NCBI GenBank assembly: GCA_905234745.1
Contig: CAJOJD010000002.1
Coordinates: 645-62,551, forward strand
Source: an uncultured Bacteroidaceae bacterium
GTDB lineage: Bacteria; Bacteroidota; Bacteroidia; Bacteroidales; Bacteroidaceae
Length of the DNA stretch: 61,907 bases
Direction: 5' to 3'
Shown here: positions 8,768-16,676 of the stretch, in pieces
How positions within the stretch are numbered: the first letter of the stretch is position 1
Layout: every line of letters starts with the position of its first letter
Made by a program: the position numbers and the translations under genes
Notes under the pieces: model-generated
Database searches by the model: none
Told to the model about the DNA's origin: nothing
The model's input: only the letters and a program-made list of their open reading frames with translations

Positions 8768-9093
8768 AATTCCCAAAATGCGTTGATATCGGCCTCACCC
8801 CAATACCAGTGGGTGTAACCTGCTATCACATTCTTGTATCTGAACAGCTCCGTATCCACTTTCTCACCCCGCGCATCAAACTGAAGTGACGCAAAACGAA
8901 ACGACCCCTTTGCGTCATTTTCCAAAAGTGACGCATTGTTAAACGACCCCTTTGCGTCAATTTTGGAGTAGTGGAACTCGTGGCCCTTGAACACTTTGCC
9001 GTTTATCTCAATGCTACGGTAACCCAGGTGCAGGCGGGCGCCCTCCATGGTGCACTCAATTGGCAGCACTCCGGCCACATCATCCCGCCGCAC
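8764..9093 (-). pseudogene. cbiA: Cobyrinate a,c-diamide synthase, C-terminal fragment with in-frame palindromic repeats
   Basis: This is the end of the CbiA glutamine amidotransferase domain in its own frame. AGVLPIECTMEGARLHLGYR, KGHEFHYSK (catalytic histidine region) and GYTHWYWGE match the family. It is out of frame with the piece carrying the cysteine nucleophile, and the GTG at 9093 is probably not a real start. Between HYSKI and QFDARG the protein holds the translated 31-bp palindromes as two copies of DAKGSF..AS, a segment longer than expected for this loop. The stop overlaps the adenosyltransferase start by ATGA. Confidence 0.82.
8887..8959. repeat. 31-bp palindromic element, tandem copies 2 and 3, inside cbiA
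   Basis: Copy 2 (8887-8917) is identical over 31 bp to copy 1. Copy 3 (8929-8959) differs in the middle, reading TGACGCATTGTTAAACGACC and then CCTTTGCGTCA. The copies start 42 nt apart, a multiple of three, and both are open in the cbiA frame on the minus strand, giving DAKGSFRFAS and DAKGSFNNAS. They therefore add residues without a stop. Confidence 0.88.
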
Positions 9094-9341
9094 TCGGCAA
9101 AGATTCGCCCGCCACGCTCTGCATACTGCACCAACTGCGATGCCAGCATGCGGTTAAGAGACAACTCGGGGGCAAACAGTTCCGGATAGCCGCCCGGCAG
9201 ATAGACCAGATCAGCCTCCGGCAGTTCATCGCCAGCCAGCGGACTGAAGAAGGTCACCTCGCCCATCTCCCTTAGCCTATCAATATTCTCCCTATAAGTG
9301 AAATTGAAGGCCCTGTCCTTAGCAATGGCAATTCTCATCAT
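9003..9341 (-). pseudogene. cbiA: Cobyrinate a,c-diamide synthase, amidotransferase domain 5' fragment
   Basis: This piece begins MMRIAIAKDRAFNFTY, the usual start of the GATase-3 domain of CbiA, and continues through LPGGYPELFAPELSLNR to IFAECGGMM, which has the nucleophilic cysteine. After AECGGMM the frame runs on as unrelated sequence, while the true continuation (AGVLPIEC) is in another frame. Remembered homologues have about 15 more residues here. ATG 9341 overlaps the upstream stop by ATGA, so the split from the ATPase domain may be a genuine gene fission at a domain border. Confidence 0.8.
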
Positions 9342-9991
9342 AGCTGATCCAGGTTTATATGTTTCTCTATCAGATCAGCTGTCAGATCCGCCAACTTGTT
9401 TATCTCCTGCTCCACGCCTATGGTGAGTCCAAGGTGTCTGGAAGGAACTTCAATGCCTTCGGTGCGTGGAATCCATCCCAGGCTGGGAACGCCGGCGTCA
9501 TCGGCCGCTGCCTTAAGGAATGAGTAATGTGACTCAGACGCCACCTGGTTGAATACAACACCGGCTATTTTGACATCGGACCTGAAAGTCTTCATGCCAT
9601 GCAGAAGCGCCGCCACGGTATAGGCCGATGACCGCGCATTCATAACCAGAACCACAGGCACACCGAGCAGAGCAGCGATCTCGGCGCTGCTGCCACGCAT
9701 ACGGTCATAACCGTCAAACAGGCCCATTACACCTTCTATCACGGCTGCATCGGCCCCCTCACAATAATGTGCGTATACCTCACGAACGTGTTCGGGCGAT
9801 GCCATCCAGGTATCAAGGTTGACCGATTCCCGTCCGGCCGCTATGCTGTGAAACTGCGTATCAATATAGTCAGGGCCGCACTTGAAAGGCTGCACACGGA
9901 GTCTGCGACGGCTTAAAGCACGTAACAGCCCCATGGTGAATGTGGTCTTTCCGCTGCCCGACGTAGCAGCCCCTATCAGCAACTGAATCAT
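9338..9991 (-). CDS. cbiA: Cobyrinate a,c-diamide synthase, ATPase domain
   Basis: CbiA amidates the a and c side chains of cobyrinate. These 217 residues are the N-terminal CobQ/CobB-type ATPase domain: P-loop GAATSGSGKTTFTMGLL, then PFKCGPDYIDTQFHS, NLDTWM, VIEGVMGLFDGYD and VVLVMNARSSAYT. The frame ends at the start of the interdomain linker (NLDQL, stop), and the amidotransferase domain starts with an overlapping ATGA. It is the first gene of the leftward cobalamin operon and shares its upstream region with the riboswitch-controlled uptake operon. I saw no minus-strand riboswitch for it. Confidence 0.9.
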   Translation of the reverse strand: MIQLLIGAATSGSGKTTFTMGLLRALSRRRLRVQPFKCGPDYIDTQFHSIAAGRESVNLDTWMASPEHVREVYAHYCEGADAAVIEGVMGLFDGYDRMRGSSAEIAALLGVPVVLVMNARSSAYTVAALLHGMKTFRSDVKIAGVVFNQVASESHYSFLKAAADDAGVPSLGWIPRTEGIEVPSRHLGLTIGVEQEINKLADLTADLIEKHINLDQL

Positions 9992-10032
9992 TCAATTTCA
10001 ATTAGAGAGTATAAAGATAATGAATTATTACT

Positions 10033-10040
10033 TATTTTTG
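10033..10040 (+). promoter_or_regulatory. Candidate -7 element of the B12 uptake operon
   Basis: TATTTTTG fits the Bacteroidetes TAnnTTTG -7 consensus and lies just before the riboswitch. No clear TTTG is found at the expected -33 distance, so support is moderate. Confidence 0.45.
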
Positions 10041-10044
10041 CCGT

Positions 10045-10225
10045 GTCTTGTTCCGATACTCTTTTCAGAGTTAAAGATTAAAAGGGAATCAGGTGAGAAT
10101 CCTGAACAGACCCGCTGCTGTAAGCCCTCAAAAAAGGGATGTCCAATTGCCGCAAGTGCCACTGCCCGTATGGGTGGGAAGGCGGACAGACCGGGGTAAG
10201 TCAGAAGACCTGCTAGACGTTATAT
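10045..10225 (+). promoter_or_regulatory. Cobalamin riboswitch
   Basis: The plus strand carries the conserved cobalamin aptamer blocks in order: AAAGGGAATCAGGTGAGAAT at 10080-10099, GACCCGCTGCTGTAAGCC around 10109-10126 (the B12 box region), GTGCCACTG followed by GGGTGGGAAGGCGGACAGAC, and AGTCAGAAGACCTGC at 10200-10214. Ends are approximate. It precedes four B12-uptake genes and should lower their expression when cobalamin is present. No clear terminator with a T-run follows, so control at translation initiation is possible. Confidence 0.93.
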
Positions 10226-10262
10226 ACTGCCGGGACTCAGTAACTTTATTAACTTTATAATT

Positions 10263-11009
10263 ATGAAAAAGGTATTATCATTTGCTTTGATGGCCCTTGC
10301 AATGGGCTTTGTGTTCGTATCTTGCGACGATGAAAAGAACGGTGGTGAAGAAGCCGCCAAGTCTTACACTCTTTCAATCAGCCTTGACAAGGCCGAGTCA
10401 TATTATCTTTCCGATGATTCAACTACCAGCGTAGGCTACTATTTCAGATCAGACATAACAGTTGATCCGTTCGTTCTTGTTCACGGATGGAGCCCGCTTT
10501 ACGGTTTCGGCGGCGGTTTCACATATTCAAACTGCACAAATGACACCACAGCATCCAACTATAACCTTTCTGCCATCACAAAGAAAGGTGTAAAGACCAA
10601 CGCATATTTCATCTCTTACACAGGTACCGAGGATTGGGGACTTCCCGTTGAGATCTCATTCAAGGACGGCAAGGCCTATCAGGCAAAGGAGTGCTACGTA
10701 ACCAACAGCACAAGCGCATATCTTGCCATTAAGGAAGGTAAGGCTGAGTATGGTTCAGTCAAGGAGTGGACAAAAGATGACAAGTTCACACTCATCATCA
10801 CCGGTTTCAACGGCAGGGAGCAGACCGGAACAATCGAGTTCCTTCTGGCCGACGGTCTGGATGTTGTCAACACATGGCAGCAGGTTGACCTGAGCAAACT
10901 TGGTAAGGTTACCATGATCAAGTTCTCACTCACCACAACTGACCAGGGTCAGTATGGACCTAACACTCCGTTGTACTTCTGCCTCGACCAGCTCACTGTA
11001 ACCGAGTAA
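10263..11009 (+). CDS. btuH: BtuH-like surface B12-binding lipoprotein (DUF4465 type)
   Basis: A 248-residue lipoprotein. The signal peptide ends at FVFVSC and the mature protein starts CDDEKNG, with acidic residues after the cysteine as in Bacteroidetes surface lipoproteins. The body has the DUF4465 layout: GGFTYSNCTND, YTGTEDWG, FNGREQTGT, VDLSKLGKV and GQYGPNTPLYFCLDQL. Bacteroidetes BtuH proteins of this family bind cobalamin at the cell surface (from memory). As the first gene after the riboswitch and just before btuB, it most likely captures B12 for the receptor. The family call rests on pattern recognition. Confidence 0.85.
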   Translation: MKKVLSFALMALAMGFVFVSCDDEKNGGEEAAKSYTLSISLDKAESYYLSDDSTTSVGYYFRSDITVDPFVLVHGWSPLYGFGGGFTYSNCTNDTTASNYNLSAITKKGVKTNAYFISYTGTEDWGLPVEISFKDGKAYQAKECYVTNSTSAYLAIKEGKAEYGSVKEWTKDDKFTLIITGFNGREQTGTIEFLLADGLDVVNTWQQVDLSKLGKVTMIKFSLTTTDQGQYGPNTPLYFCLDQLTVTE

Positions 11010-11018
11010 TCATGTAAA

Positions 11019-13010
11019 ATGTCTTTTGACGTAAAATACTGTTTGATAGCAATCTGCACCCTGTGTTTCCACCTGGAGACACAGGGTCAGGTTTTATCTG
11101 ACACCATGCGTACAAAAGACATTCCCCAGGTCACGGTAACAAGTGACCGCACCGCAAACCCACGTTCCGTATCAACCTCAAAGAGGGCCGATGCCGCCCT
11201 CATGCAGGCTACCGGCTCGATGCAGGTATCGGACGTAATCAAATATTTCAGCGGCGCCACAGTTAAGGATTACGGCGGTGTAGGCGGACTCAAAACCGTA
11301 TCCGTTCGTGGTCTTGGCGCATCGCACACCGCCGTCGCCTATGACGGTGTCATAATAACCGACAACCAGACAGGACAGATAGACCTGGGCAAGTTCTCAA
11401 GTTCACAGACAGAATCCGTCCGTATGGTGAGCGGCCCGGACAATGACCTGCTCCAGCCGGCAGCCCTTGCTGCACAGGCCGCAGTAATAAGCTTGAGTAC
11501 AGGCCGTCCCGATCTTGGAGACGCCAAAGCCAAAGGCAACCTTCAGCTCAAAGGCGGCAGTTTCGGTACAATCTCTCCCCAGGTGACAGCCCAATTCAAG
11601 GCAGGAAAACGCAACACTGCATCACTGCAGGCCGAATGGCTTGAGACCCAGGGTAATTACCCGTATATCCAGGAAGGCGCCGGTTCCCGCAAGATGTACA
11701 GGGAAAACTCCGATGTAAAACGTCTGCGTCTGGAAAGTGCCCTGTTCAGCGACATCGGCTGCAATTCATCCCTTACCACACGCATCTATTGGTGTCAGAC
11801 CGGACAGGGACTGCCAGCCAACATTTACTACAACGATTACGCGGCACGTGAAAGACTTGGCAACAATTACAGTTTCATCCAATCCACGCTGGCATCGCCT
11901 GTCAACGACCGTCTTACACTACGGTTCAGTGCCAAGTACAGCATCAATTACACCAATTACGTTGACCCCAAATCCAACAACGCTCAAGGTTTCACCGAGA
12001 ACCACTACACTGAGCGTGAAGGATACCTTTCAGGTGTTACACTCTACCGGCTCACTGACAAACTTTCCGCATCAGCCGGCATTGACTTCCGTTACTCCAA
12101 ACTCGCTTCGTTGGGTGATGAGTCACCAAGACCCACAAGATACACCGTAAACAGTACGGCCGCAATAAAGTACGCATCAGAGCGACTGACATTGACCGGG
12201 CGGTTGAACCACGTCATCACAAAAGAGAAAGTGGTAATCCGTCAGGCCGCAGAGAGTTACAACCACCTGTCACCCACCGCGGGACTTAACTGGCTGGCTT
12301 GGCCGGCTGCAGGACTACATGTAAGGGCATCGTTCAGCAACACATTCCGCCTGCCCACATTCAACGACCTCTATTTTGAGCAGATAGGCCGCCGCGACCT
12401 GCGTCCCGAACGGGCATCGGTGGCATCGGCCGGAATAGTCATTGAGAATCAGGCCGACGGTCTCTTCTATTCCGTATATGCCGATGCTTATGACAGCAAT
12501 GTCAAAGACCGCATTATGGCAGTGCCGGGCAAGAACACCGCTGTCTGGATGATGAAAAACATAGGGCTCGTTACAACCCACGGATTTGAGACCGGTCTGG
12601 AAATGCGTGGAGCCGAAGGCAGGGTCCGTCCCGCCTTGCAGGTATCATATACCTACCAGCGCTCAATGGACAAGACCGACAGCGGCAGCACCACATGGAA
12701 TCACCAGTTGCCGTATACTCCCAGGCACTCGGCATCGGCCGTAGCATGGATTGAGAACAATATCGTAAACGCAAGTTGTAACCTCATCTACAGTGGGGTG
12801 TATTACTGCAACGCATACAACGGCCCTCAGTACCGCATGCCCTCATATTACGAGTTGGGCTGTTCACTTTGGAGATCGTTTGCACTTGATACCGGTAACC
12901 TTATACTTAAAGCCGAATGCATCAACATTACCGATAGCCGGTATGAACTTGTACGCAACTACCCCATGCCCGGCCGTCAGTTACGGATATCAATTTCCAT
13001 AGACTTATGA
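11019..13010 (+). CDS. btuB: TonB-dependent vitamin B12 receptor
   Basis: A 663-residue outer-membrane receptor. After a signal peptide ending near TQGQ there is a plug domain (about residues 35-155: VSDVIKYFSGATVKDYGG, SVRGLGASHTAVAYDGV) and a long beta-barrel with alternating aromatic strands, ending RQLRISISIDL. A carboxypeptidase-like N-terminal extension and SusD partner, typical of glycan receptors, are absent, which fits a vitamin receptor. The riboswitch and the BtuH/BtuG/BtuF neighbours indicate cobalamin. The start is 9 nt after btuH and the stop overlaps btuG by ATGA. Confidence 0.92.
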   Translation: MSFDVKYCLIAICTLCFHLETQGQVLSDTMRTKDIPQVTVTSDRTANPRSVSTSKRADAALMQATGSMQVSDVIKYFSGATVKDYGGVGGLKTVSVRGLGASHTAVAYDGVIITDNQTGQIDLGKFSSSQTESVRMVSGPDNDLLQPAALAAQAAVISLSTGRPDLGDAKAKGNLQLKGGSFGTISPQVTAQFKAGKRNTASLQAEWLETQGNYPYIQEGAGSRKMYRENSDVKRLRLESALFSDIGCNSSLTTRIYWCQTGQGLPANIYYNDYAARERLGNNYSFIQSTLASPVNDRLTLRFSAKYSINYTNYVDPKSNNAQGFTENHYTEREGYLSGVTLYRLTDKLSASAGIDFRYSKLASLGDESPRPTRYTVNSTAAIKYASERLTLTGRLNHVITKEKVVIRQAAESYNHLSPTAGLNWLAWPAAGLHVRASFSNTFRLPTFNDLYFEQIGRRDLRPERASVASAGIVIENQADGLFYSVYADAYDSNVKDRIMAVPGKNTAVWMMKNIGLVTTHGFETGLEMRGAEGRVRPALQVSYTYQRSMDKTDSGSTTWNHQLPYTPRHSASAVAWIENNIVNASCNLIYSGVYYCNAYNGPQYRMPSYYELGCSLWRSFALDTGNLILKAECINITDSRYELVRNYPMPGRQLRISISIDL

Positions 13011-14929
13011 AAAAAGGCCTCCTCAAAATAACACCCATACTGTTACTCACATTGGCATGTGACCCCGAGCCCATATTGCTGGAGCCCGGCCAGATCATTG
13101 CCGATGCCGGCCATACCGGTGTATTCGTTCTATCCGAGGGCCTTTTCAACCAGAACAACAGCACTCTTTCATGGATTGATTTCGGCACAGGCAAACCCGA
13201 TTCCTGGGATACCGGAAACGGCCTTTCATATGACTCTTTTGAGAAAGTCAACGGGCGTCGCATAGGTGATACCGCCAATGACATGCTGTTGTACGGAAGC
13301 AAGCTCTACATTGCGGTGTCAGAGTCAAGTACCATCGAGATATTGGATGCGGCTTCCTGCAGTTCACTGAAACAGATCTCACTAAGCCGTGACGGCAAGG
13401 CGTCGCAGCCGCGCCGTCTTGCAGCATCGGGCGGATATGTCTATGTCTGCTGTTTTGACGGCACGGTGACACGCATAGATACCGTAACCATGATGAATGA
13501 CGCCACCATTCAGGTGGGCCGAAACCCCGACGGCATATGCTGTACGGGTGGTAAACTGTATGTTTCCAACTCGGGCGGACTGGACGTTGACAATCCAGAC
13601 AACACCGTATCAGTCATCAGCCTCAGTTACTTTGCCGAGGTCAAACGCATATTTGTACGTTCCAATCCGGGCAACATATACAGCGACGGAGATAATGTAT
13701 ATGTTGTATCAAGAGGCAAGTTCAGCTATGTCACTATGGATTATGATACCCGTCTGCACTGTATCGACACACAGACCGATGAGGTAACCGCCACATACGA
13801 TCTTCCCATTCTGAATATGGATATTGCCGACGGCAAGGCATGGTTCTACGGTTACGGAGCAGGCGGTACCATTCAGGTCCTGGATCTGGCCACCGGGCAG
13901 ATTCTTGACCAGGATTTCATTACCGACGGCACAAGGGTGCAATGCCCCTACTCCATAAAAGTAGAGCCCACCACCCACAAGGTTTATGTATGCGACGCTC
14001 TTGATTATGTAACACCCGGATCGCTGTATTGTTTCAGCCCCGACGGTCATCTTCTTTACAGCGTACCGGGCATCGGCATCAACCCCAATACCATACAGTT
14101 CTGTGACATTAATGTCAAGACCACCCGATACACGGGCCCGCCTGAAATCAAGGGTGATATTGACCGCGTATTCGAGTATAAACCCGCTCCGGGACAGTTC
14201 GTAAACCTGTTGCCTGTTTATGAGCAGGGCGATGATTCCGCAAGTATGGCTCTGAAATGTCTCAATGCCCTTCAGTCCGGCAATATGATAACCCTGGGCG
14301 GTTTCGGCGGCTACATAACCGCAGGTTTCAACGCAACCGTACAGAATCAGGACGGCCCGGATTTCAGGATTGACGGAAACGCCTACAACGGAAACGCCGA
14401 ACCCGGAGTGGTATGGGTAAGTTCCGATGCCAACGGCAACGGCCTGCCCGACGATACCTGGTATGAAATATGGGGATCCGAGCAGAAAGAGGGCCGCGCC
14501 ACACTTGGATACGCCATCACATACAGTAAGCCGGCTGCAAACGACGGTAACTCCGAATGGACAGGATCAGACAGCCGTACCGGAAGCATATTGCATAACA
14601 GCTTCCACAGCCAGCCCTACTATCCGCAGTGGTATGAAGGCAACTCGGTATCATTTACAGCTACGCTTCTACCCGACAACGTAACGTATGAGAACGGCAT
14701 CTACGTAATGTCGTCATTCGGCTACGGCTATGTGGACAATCTGCCCAACAGCCCCGAGAACTCTCAGTTTGACATAGACTGGGCGGTCAACAGTGACGGA
14801 ACACCTGCCAATCTGCAATCCATAGACTTCATAAAGATCCAGAACGGCGTGATTGGCTGCAACAGCACAACCGGGGAATTATCGACCGAAGTTTCGACAA
14901 TCTACAATCTCAACTCAAAGACAGAATGA
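13007..14929 (+). CDS. btuG: BtuG-like beta-propeller B12-capture lipoprotein with C-terminal extension
   Basis: A 640-residue lipoprotein (lipobox LTLAC followed by DPE). Residues about 30-370 form a YncE/DUF5074-like beta-propeller with repeating blades such as GDTANDMLLYGSKLYIAVS, GRNPDGICCTGGKLYVSNS and TTHKVYVCDALD. BtuG proteins are surface propellers that bind cobalamin very tightly and sit on BtuB. About residues 380-640 form a further domain (GNMITLGGFGGYITAGF, WVSSDANGNGLPDDTWYEI), not part of the minimal BtuG as I know it. It overlaps btuB and btuF by ATGA, so all are coupled. Confidence 0.85.
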   Translation: MKKGLLKITPILLLTLACDPEPILLEPGQIIADAGHTGVFVLSEGLFNQNNSTLSWIDFGTGKPDSWDTGNGLSYDSFEKVNGRRIGDTANDMLLYGSKLYIAVSESSTIEILDAASCSSLKQISLSRDGKASQPRRLAASGGYVYVCCFDGTVTRIDTVTMMNDATIQVGRNPDGICCTGGKLYVSNSGGLDVDNPDNTVSVISLSYFAEVKRIFVRSNPGNIYSDGDNVYVVSRGKFSYVTMDYDTRLHCIDTQTDEVTATYDLPILNMDIADGKAWFYGYGAGGTIQVLDLATGQILDQDFITDGTRVQCPYSIKVEPTTHKVYVCDALDYVTPGSLYCFSPDGHLLYSVPGIGINPNTIQFCDINVKTTRYTGPPEIKGDIDRVFEYKPAPGQFVNLLPVYEQGDDSASMALKCLNALQSGNMITLGGFGGYITAGFNATVQNQDGPDFRIDGNAYNGNAEPGVVWVSSDANGNGLPDDTWYEIWGSEQKEGRATLGYAITYSKPAANDGNSEWTGSDSRTGSILHNSFHSQPYYPQWYEGNSVSFTATLLPDNVTYENGIYVMSSFGYGYVDNLPNSPENSQFDIDWAVNSDGTPANLQSIDFIKIQNGVIGCNSTTGELSTEVSTIYNLNSKTE

Positions 14930-16032
14930 ACAGAAAGACCTTGACCATACTGTTTGTATCTATGCTCCTGTGCGCCTGCCACGGTGGCACCCAGTTCAAC
15001 GCCGAGGGCGGCATATTGGAGCTTGCAAGTCATATTACCATTAACGAGACACCTCACAGTTATCATGTAAGGATTGCCAATCCCTGGAAAAAAGGCACGC
15101 TTCTGCATACCTACACATTCACTGACTCACTGCCTACGGACTACAGTTTCAACCGCAACGTCAACACAGTCCACATCCCGCTCAAACGGGTGGTCGTAAT
15201 GACCAACAGTCTGGCACACCTGATGGTTGAGCTTGGCGTGGAAGACTGCATTGCCGGAGTCTGTGAGCCCGAATACATATCCGATACCCTTATCCGCGCC
15301 CGCCTTGCCGACGGCACCATTGTTGATTGCGGCAACAGCATGTACCCCACCATCGAGAAGATAATGAGTCTGCACCCGGATGCAATAATGGTATCGCCGT
15401 TTGAAGGTACCGGCTACGGACAATTGGAAAAGCTTGGCATACCTCTGCTGGAGTGTGCCGATTACATGGAGACATCACCTCTTGCTAGGGCAGAGTGGAT
15501 ACGCTTTTACGGCCGTCTGTTCGGTGCAGCCGCCACAGCCGATTCTCTGTACGGACAGGTAAGCCACGATTACAACTCACTTAAGGAGATTGCCTCCAAA
15601 ACTGTGATGTGTCCAAAGGTCATGCTCGATACCCGCAGCGGATCTGCCTGGTATGTGGCAGGAGGCGGCAGCACCATAGGCCGTATGATAGCCGATGCAG
15701 GCGCAATATATCTGTTTGCCGACAATGATAACAGCGGCTCGGTTCCGCTCTCATTCGAGACCGTGTTTGAAAAGGCTCAGGATGCTGATGTATGGTTACT
15801 CAAGAACAGCAGTTCTGTTCCTCTGACTTATAATCTGCTGGAATCGGACTTTAAGTCATACGCATCATTCAAACCCTTCAGGGAGCGCAACATCTGGGTA
15901 TGCGACGTCAATCAGGTTCCCTATTTCGAGTTGAGTTCATTCCACCCCGAGATGCTGTTAAGCGATTTCATATCTATCTTCCATCCGGAAACAAGTAGCG
16001 GACGGCATTTCTACCGTCCGCTGAATGAATAA
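14926..16032 (+). CDS. btuF: Cobalamin ABC transporter substrate-binding lipoprotein
   Basis: A 368-residue periplasmic binding protein with lipobox MLLCAC. The class III binding-protein fold of siderophore and B12 carriers is suggested by VVVMTNSLAHLMVELGVED, PTIEKIMSLHPDAIMVSPF, WYVAGGGSTIGRMIADAGA and ADVWLLKNSSS. It ends the riboswitch operon. The permease BtuC and ATPase BtuD expected next to it are absent. The nearest FecCD permease is at 24412 in another operon, so the partner membrane complex is probably encoded elsewhere. Confidence 0.85.
   Translation: MNRKTLTILFVSMLLCACHGGTQFNAEGGILELASHITINETPHSYHVRIANPWKKGTLLHTYTFTDSLPTDYSFNRNVNTVHIPLKRVVVMTNSLAHLMVELGVEDCIAGVCEPEYISDTLIRARLADGTIVDCGNSMYPTIEKIMSLHPDAIMVSPFEGTGYGQLEKLGIPLLECADYMETSPLARAEWIRFYGRLFGAAATADSLYGQVSHDYNSLKEIASKTVMCPKVMLDTRSGSAWYVAGGGSTIGRMIADAGAIYLFADNDNSGSVPLSFETVFEKAQDADVWLLKNSSSVPLTYNLLESDFKSYASFKPFRERNIWVCDVNQVPYFELSSFHPEMLLSDFISIFHPETSSGRHFYRPLNE
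15997..16022. terminator. Hairpin at the btuF 3' end
   Basis: A perfect 9-bp stem, AGCGGACGG and CCGTCCGCT, with an 8-base loop lies over the last codons of btuF. No T-run follows directly, so it may stabilise the mRNA end or act as a weak terminator. Confidence 0.4.
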
Positions 16033-16053
16033 AGGTTGTATTTATTGGTATTA

Positions 16054-16449
16054 TCAGCAACCAAGTACGATACGTGCTATCGTACGGTCAACTGAAGCCT
16101 TATACTTACGTGACCAGGTACTACCTATTGTCATCAGATATTCCAGCTCAGATACCGGAAGTATGTTCTGACCATCTGCTGAACCAGAGAACTCAGCCTT
16201 GAGATGAGCCAGGCTGCATGCAGTATTGATGAATGTCTTCATATCATCAGTGCATCCGGTAAACACGATTGTCTGACCGCGACGGAAATCCTTAACCATA
16301 AGACCATATGCAAGTTTACGAACCTGATCCTCAAATACGCGCGGAGAAACTTTCATCCAGGTTCCGTCAACAGGTGCCATAGGCTTGCTATCTCCTATAA
16401 GAGATTTTATTGCTGACTGATTGCAGTCGAATGAACAGATTGTAGTCAT
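16054..16449 (-). CDS. Small protein resembling the N-terminus of an AMP-forming acyl-CoA synthetase
   Basis: A 131-residue protein of uncertain function. The segment TWMKVSPRVFEDQVRKLAYGL followed by FRRGQTIVFTGCTDDMKTFINTACSLAHLKAEF has the pattern of the first part of acyl-CoA synthetases (use of the substrate frame, then a GD.V.I region), but the AMP-binding core and everything after are missing. The frame is intact with a clean start and stop, so it may be a free-standing domain or a remnant. It converges on btuF and is divergent from the LytTR gene. I do not assign a function. Confidence 0.55.
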   Translation of the reverse strand: MTTICSFDCNQSAIKSLIGDSKPMAPVDGTWMKVSPRVFEDQVRKLAYGLMVKDFRRGQTIVFTGCTDDMKTFINTACSLAHLKAEFSGSADGQNILPVSELEYLMTIGSTWSRKYKASVDRTIARIVLGC

Positions 16450-16676
16450 ATCTAGTAACAGTTTTTACTTTTCTTTTCGCCACAAAGATATAACGTATGC
16501 CTGATGGGTGAAAATAAAAGGGATATACACCATATTGGAGTGACTAAATCCAATATTTAGGGGTAAAATTGCAAATATGAGGGTGAAATTGAAGTGAAAA
16601 ATTTTTCACCCCAGAGATACAGGGGTATAATTTTACCCCTATATTTGCACTTGGAACCCAAAAACAAACGGTATTT
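16450..16676. promoter_or_regulatory. Divergent control region rich in palindromes
   Basis: Three inverted repeats fill this 227-bp gap. ATATTGGA and TCCAATAT flank 9 bases at 16532-16556. GTGAAAAATTTTTCAC is a perfect 16-bp palindrome at 16594-16609. GGGGTA and TACCCC bracket TAATTT at 16622-16639. A TAnnTTTG element (TATATTTG, 16640-16647) is well placed for the LytTR gene. On the other strand ATATTTGCAA near 16570-16580 may serve the leftward gene. The palindromes may be operators for the LytTR protein or another regulator. Confidence 0.5.

Noticed and set aside
9992-10032. Second cobalamin riboswitch for the leftward cbiA operon
   Set aside because: No B12-box sequence is visible on the minus strand; only the plus-strand aptamer is supported.
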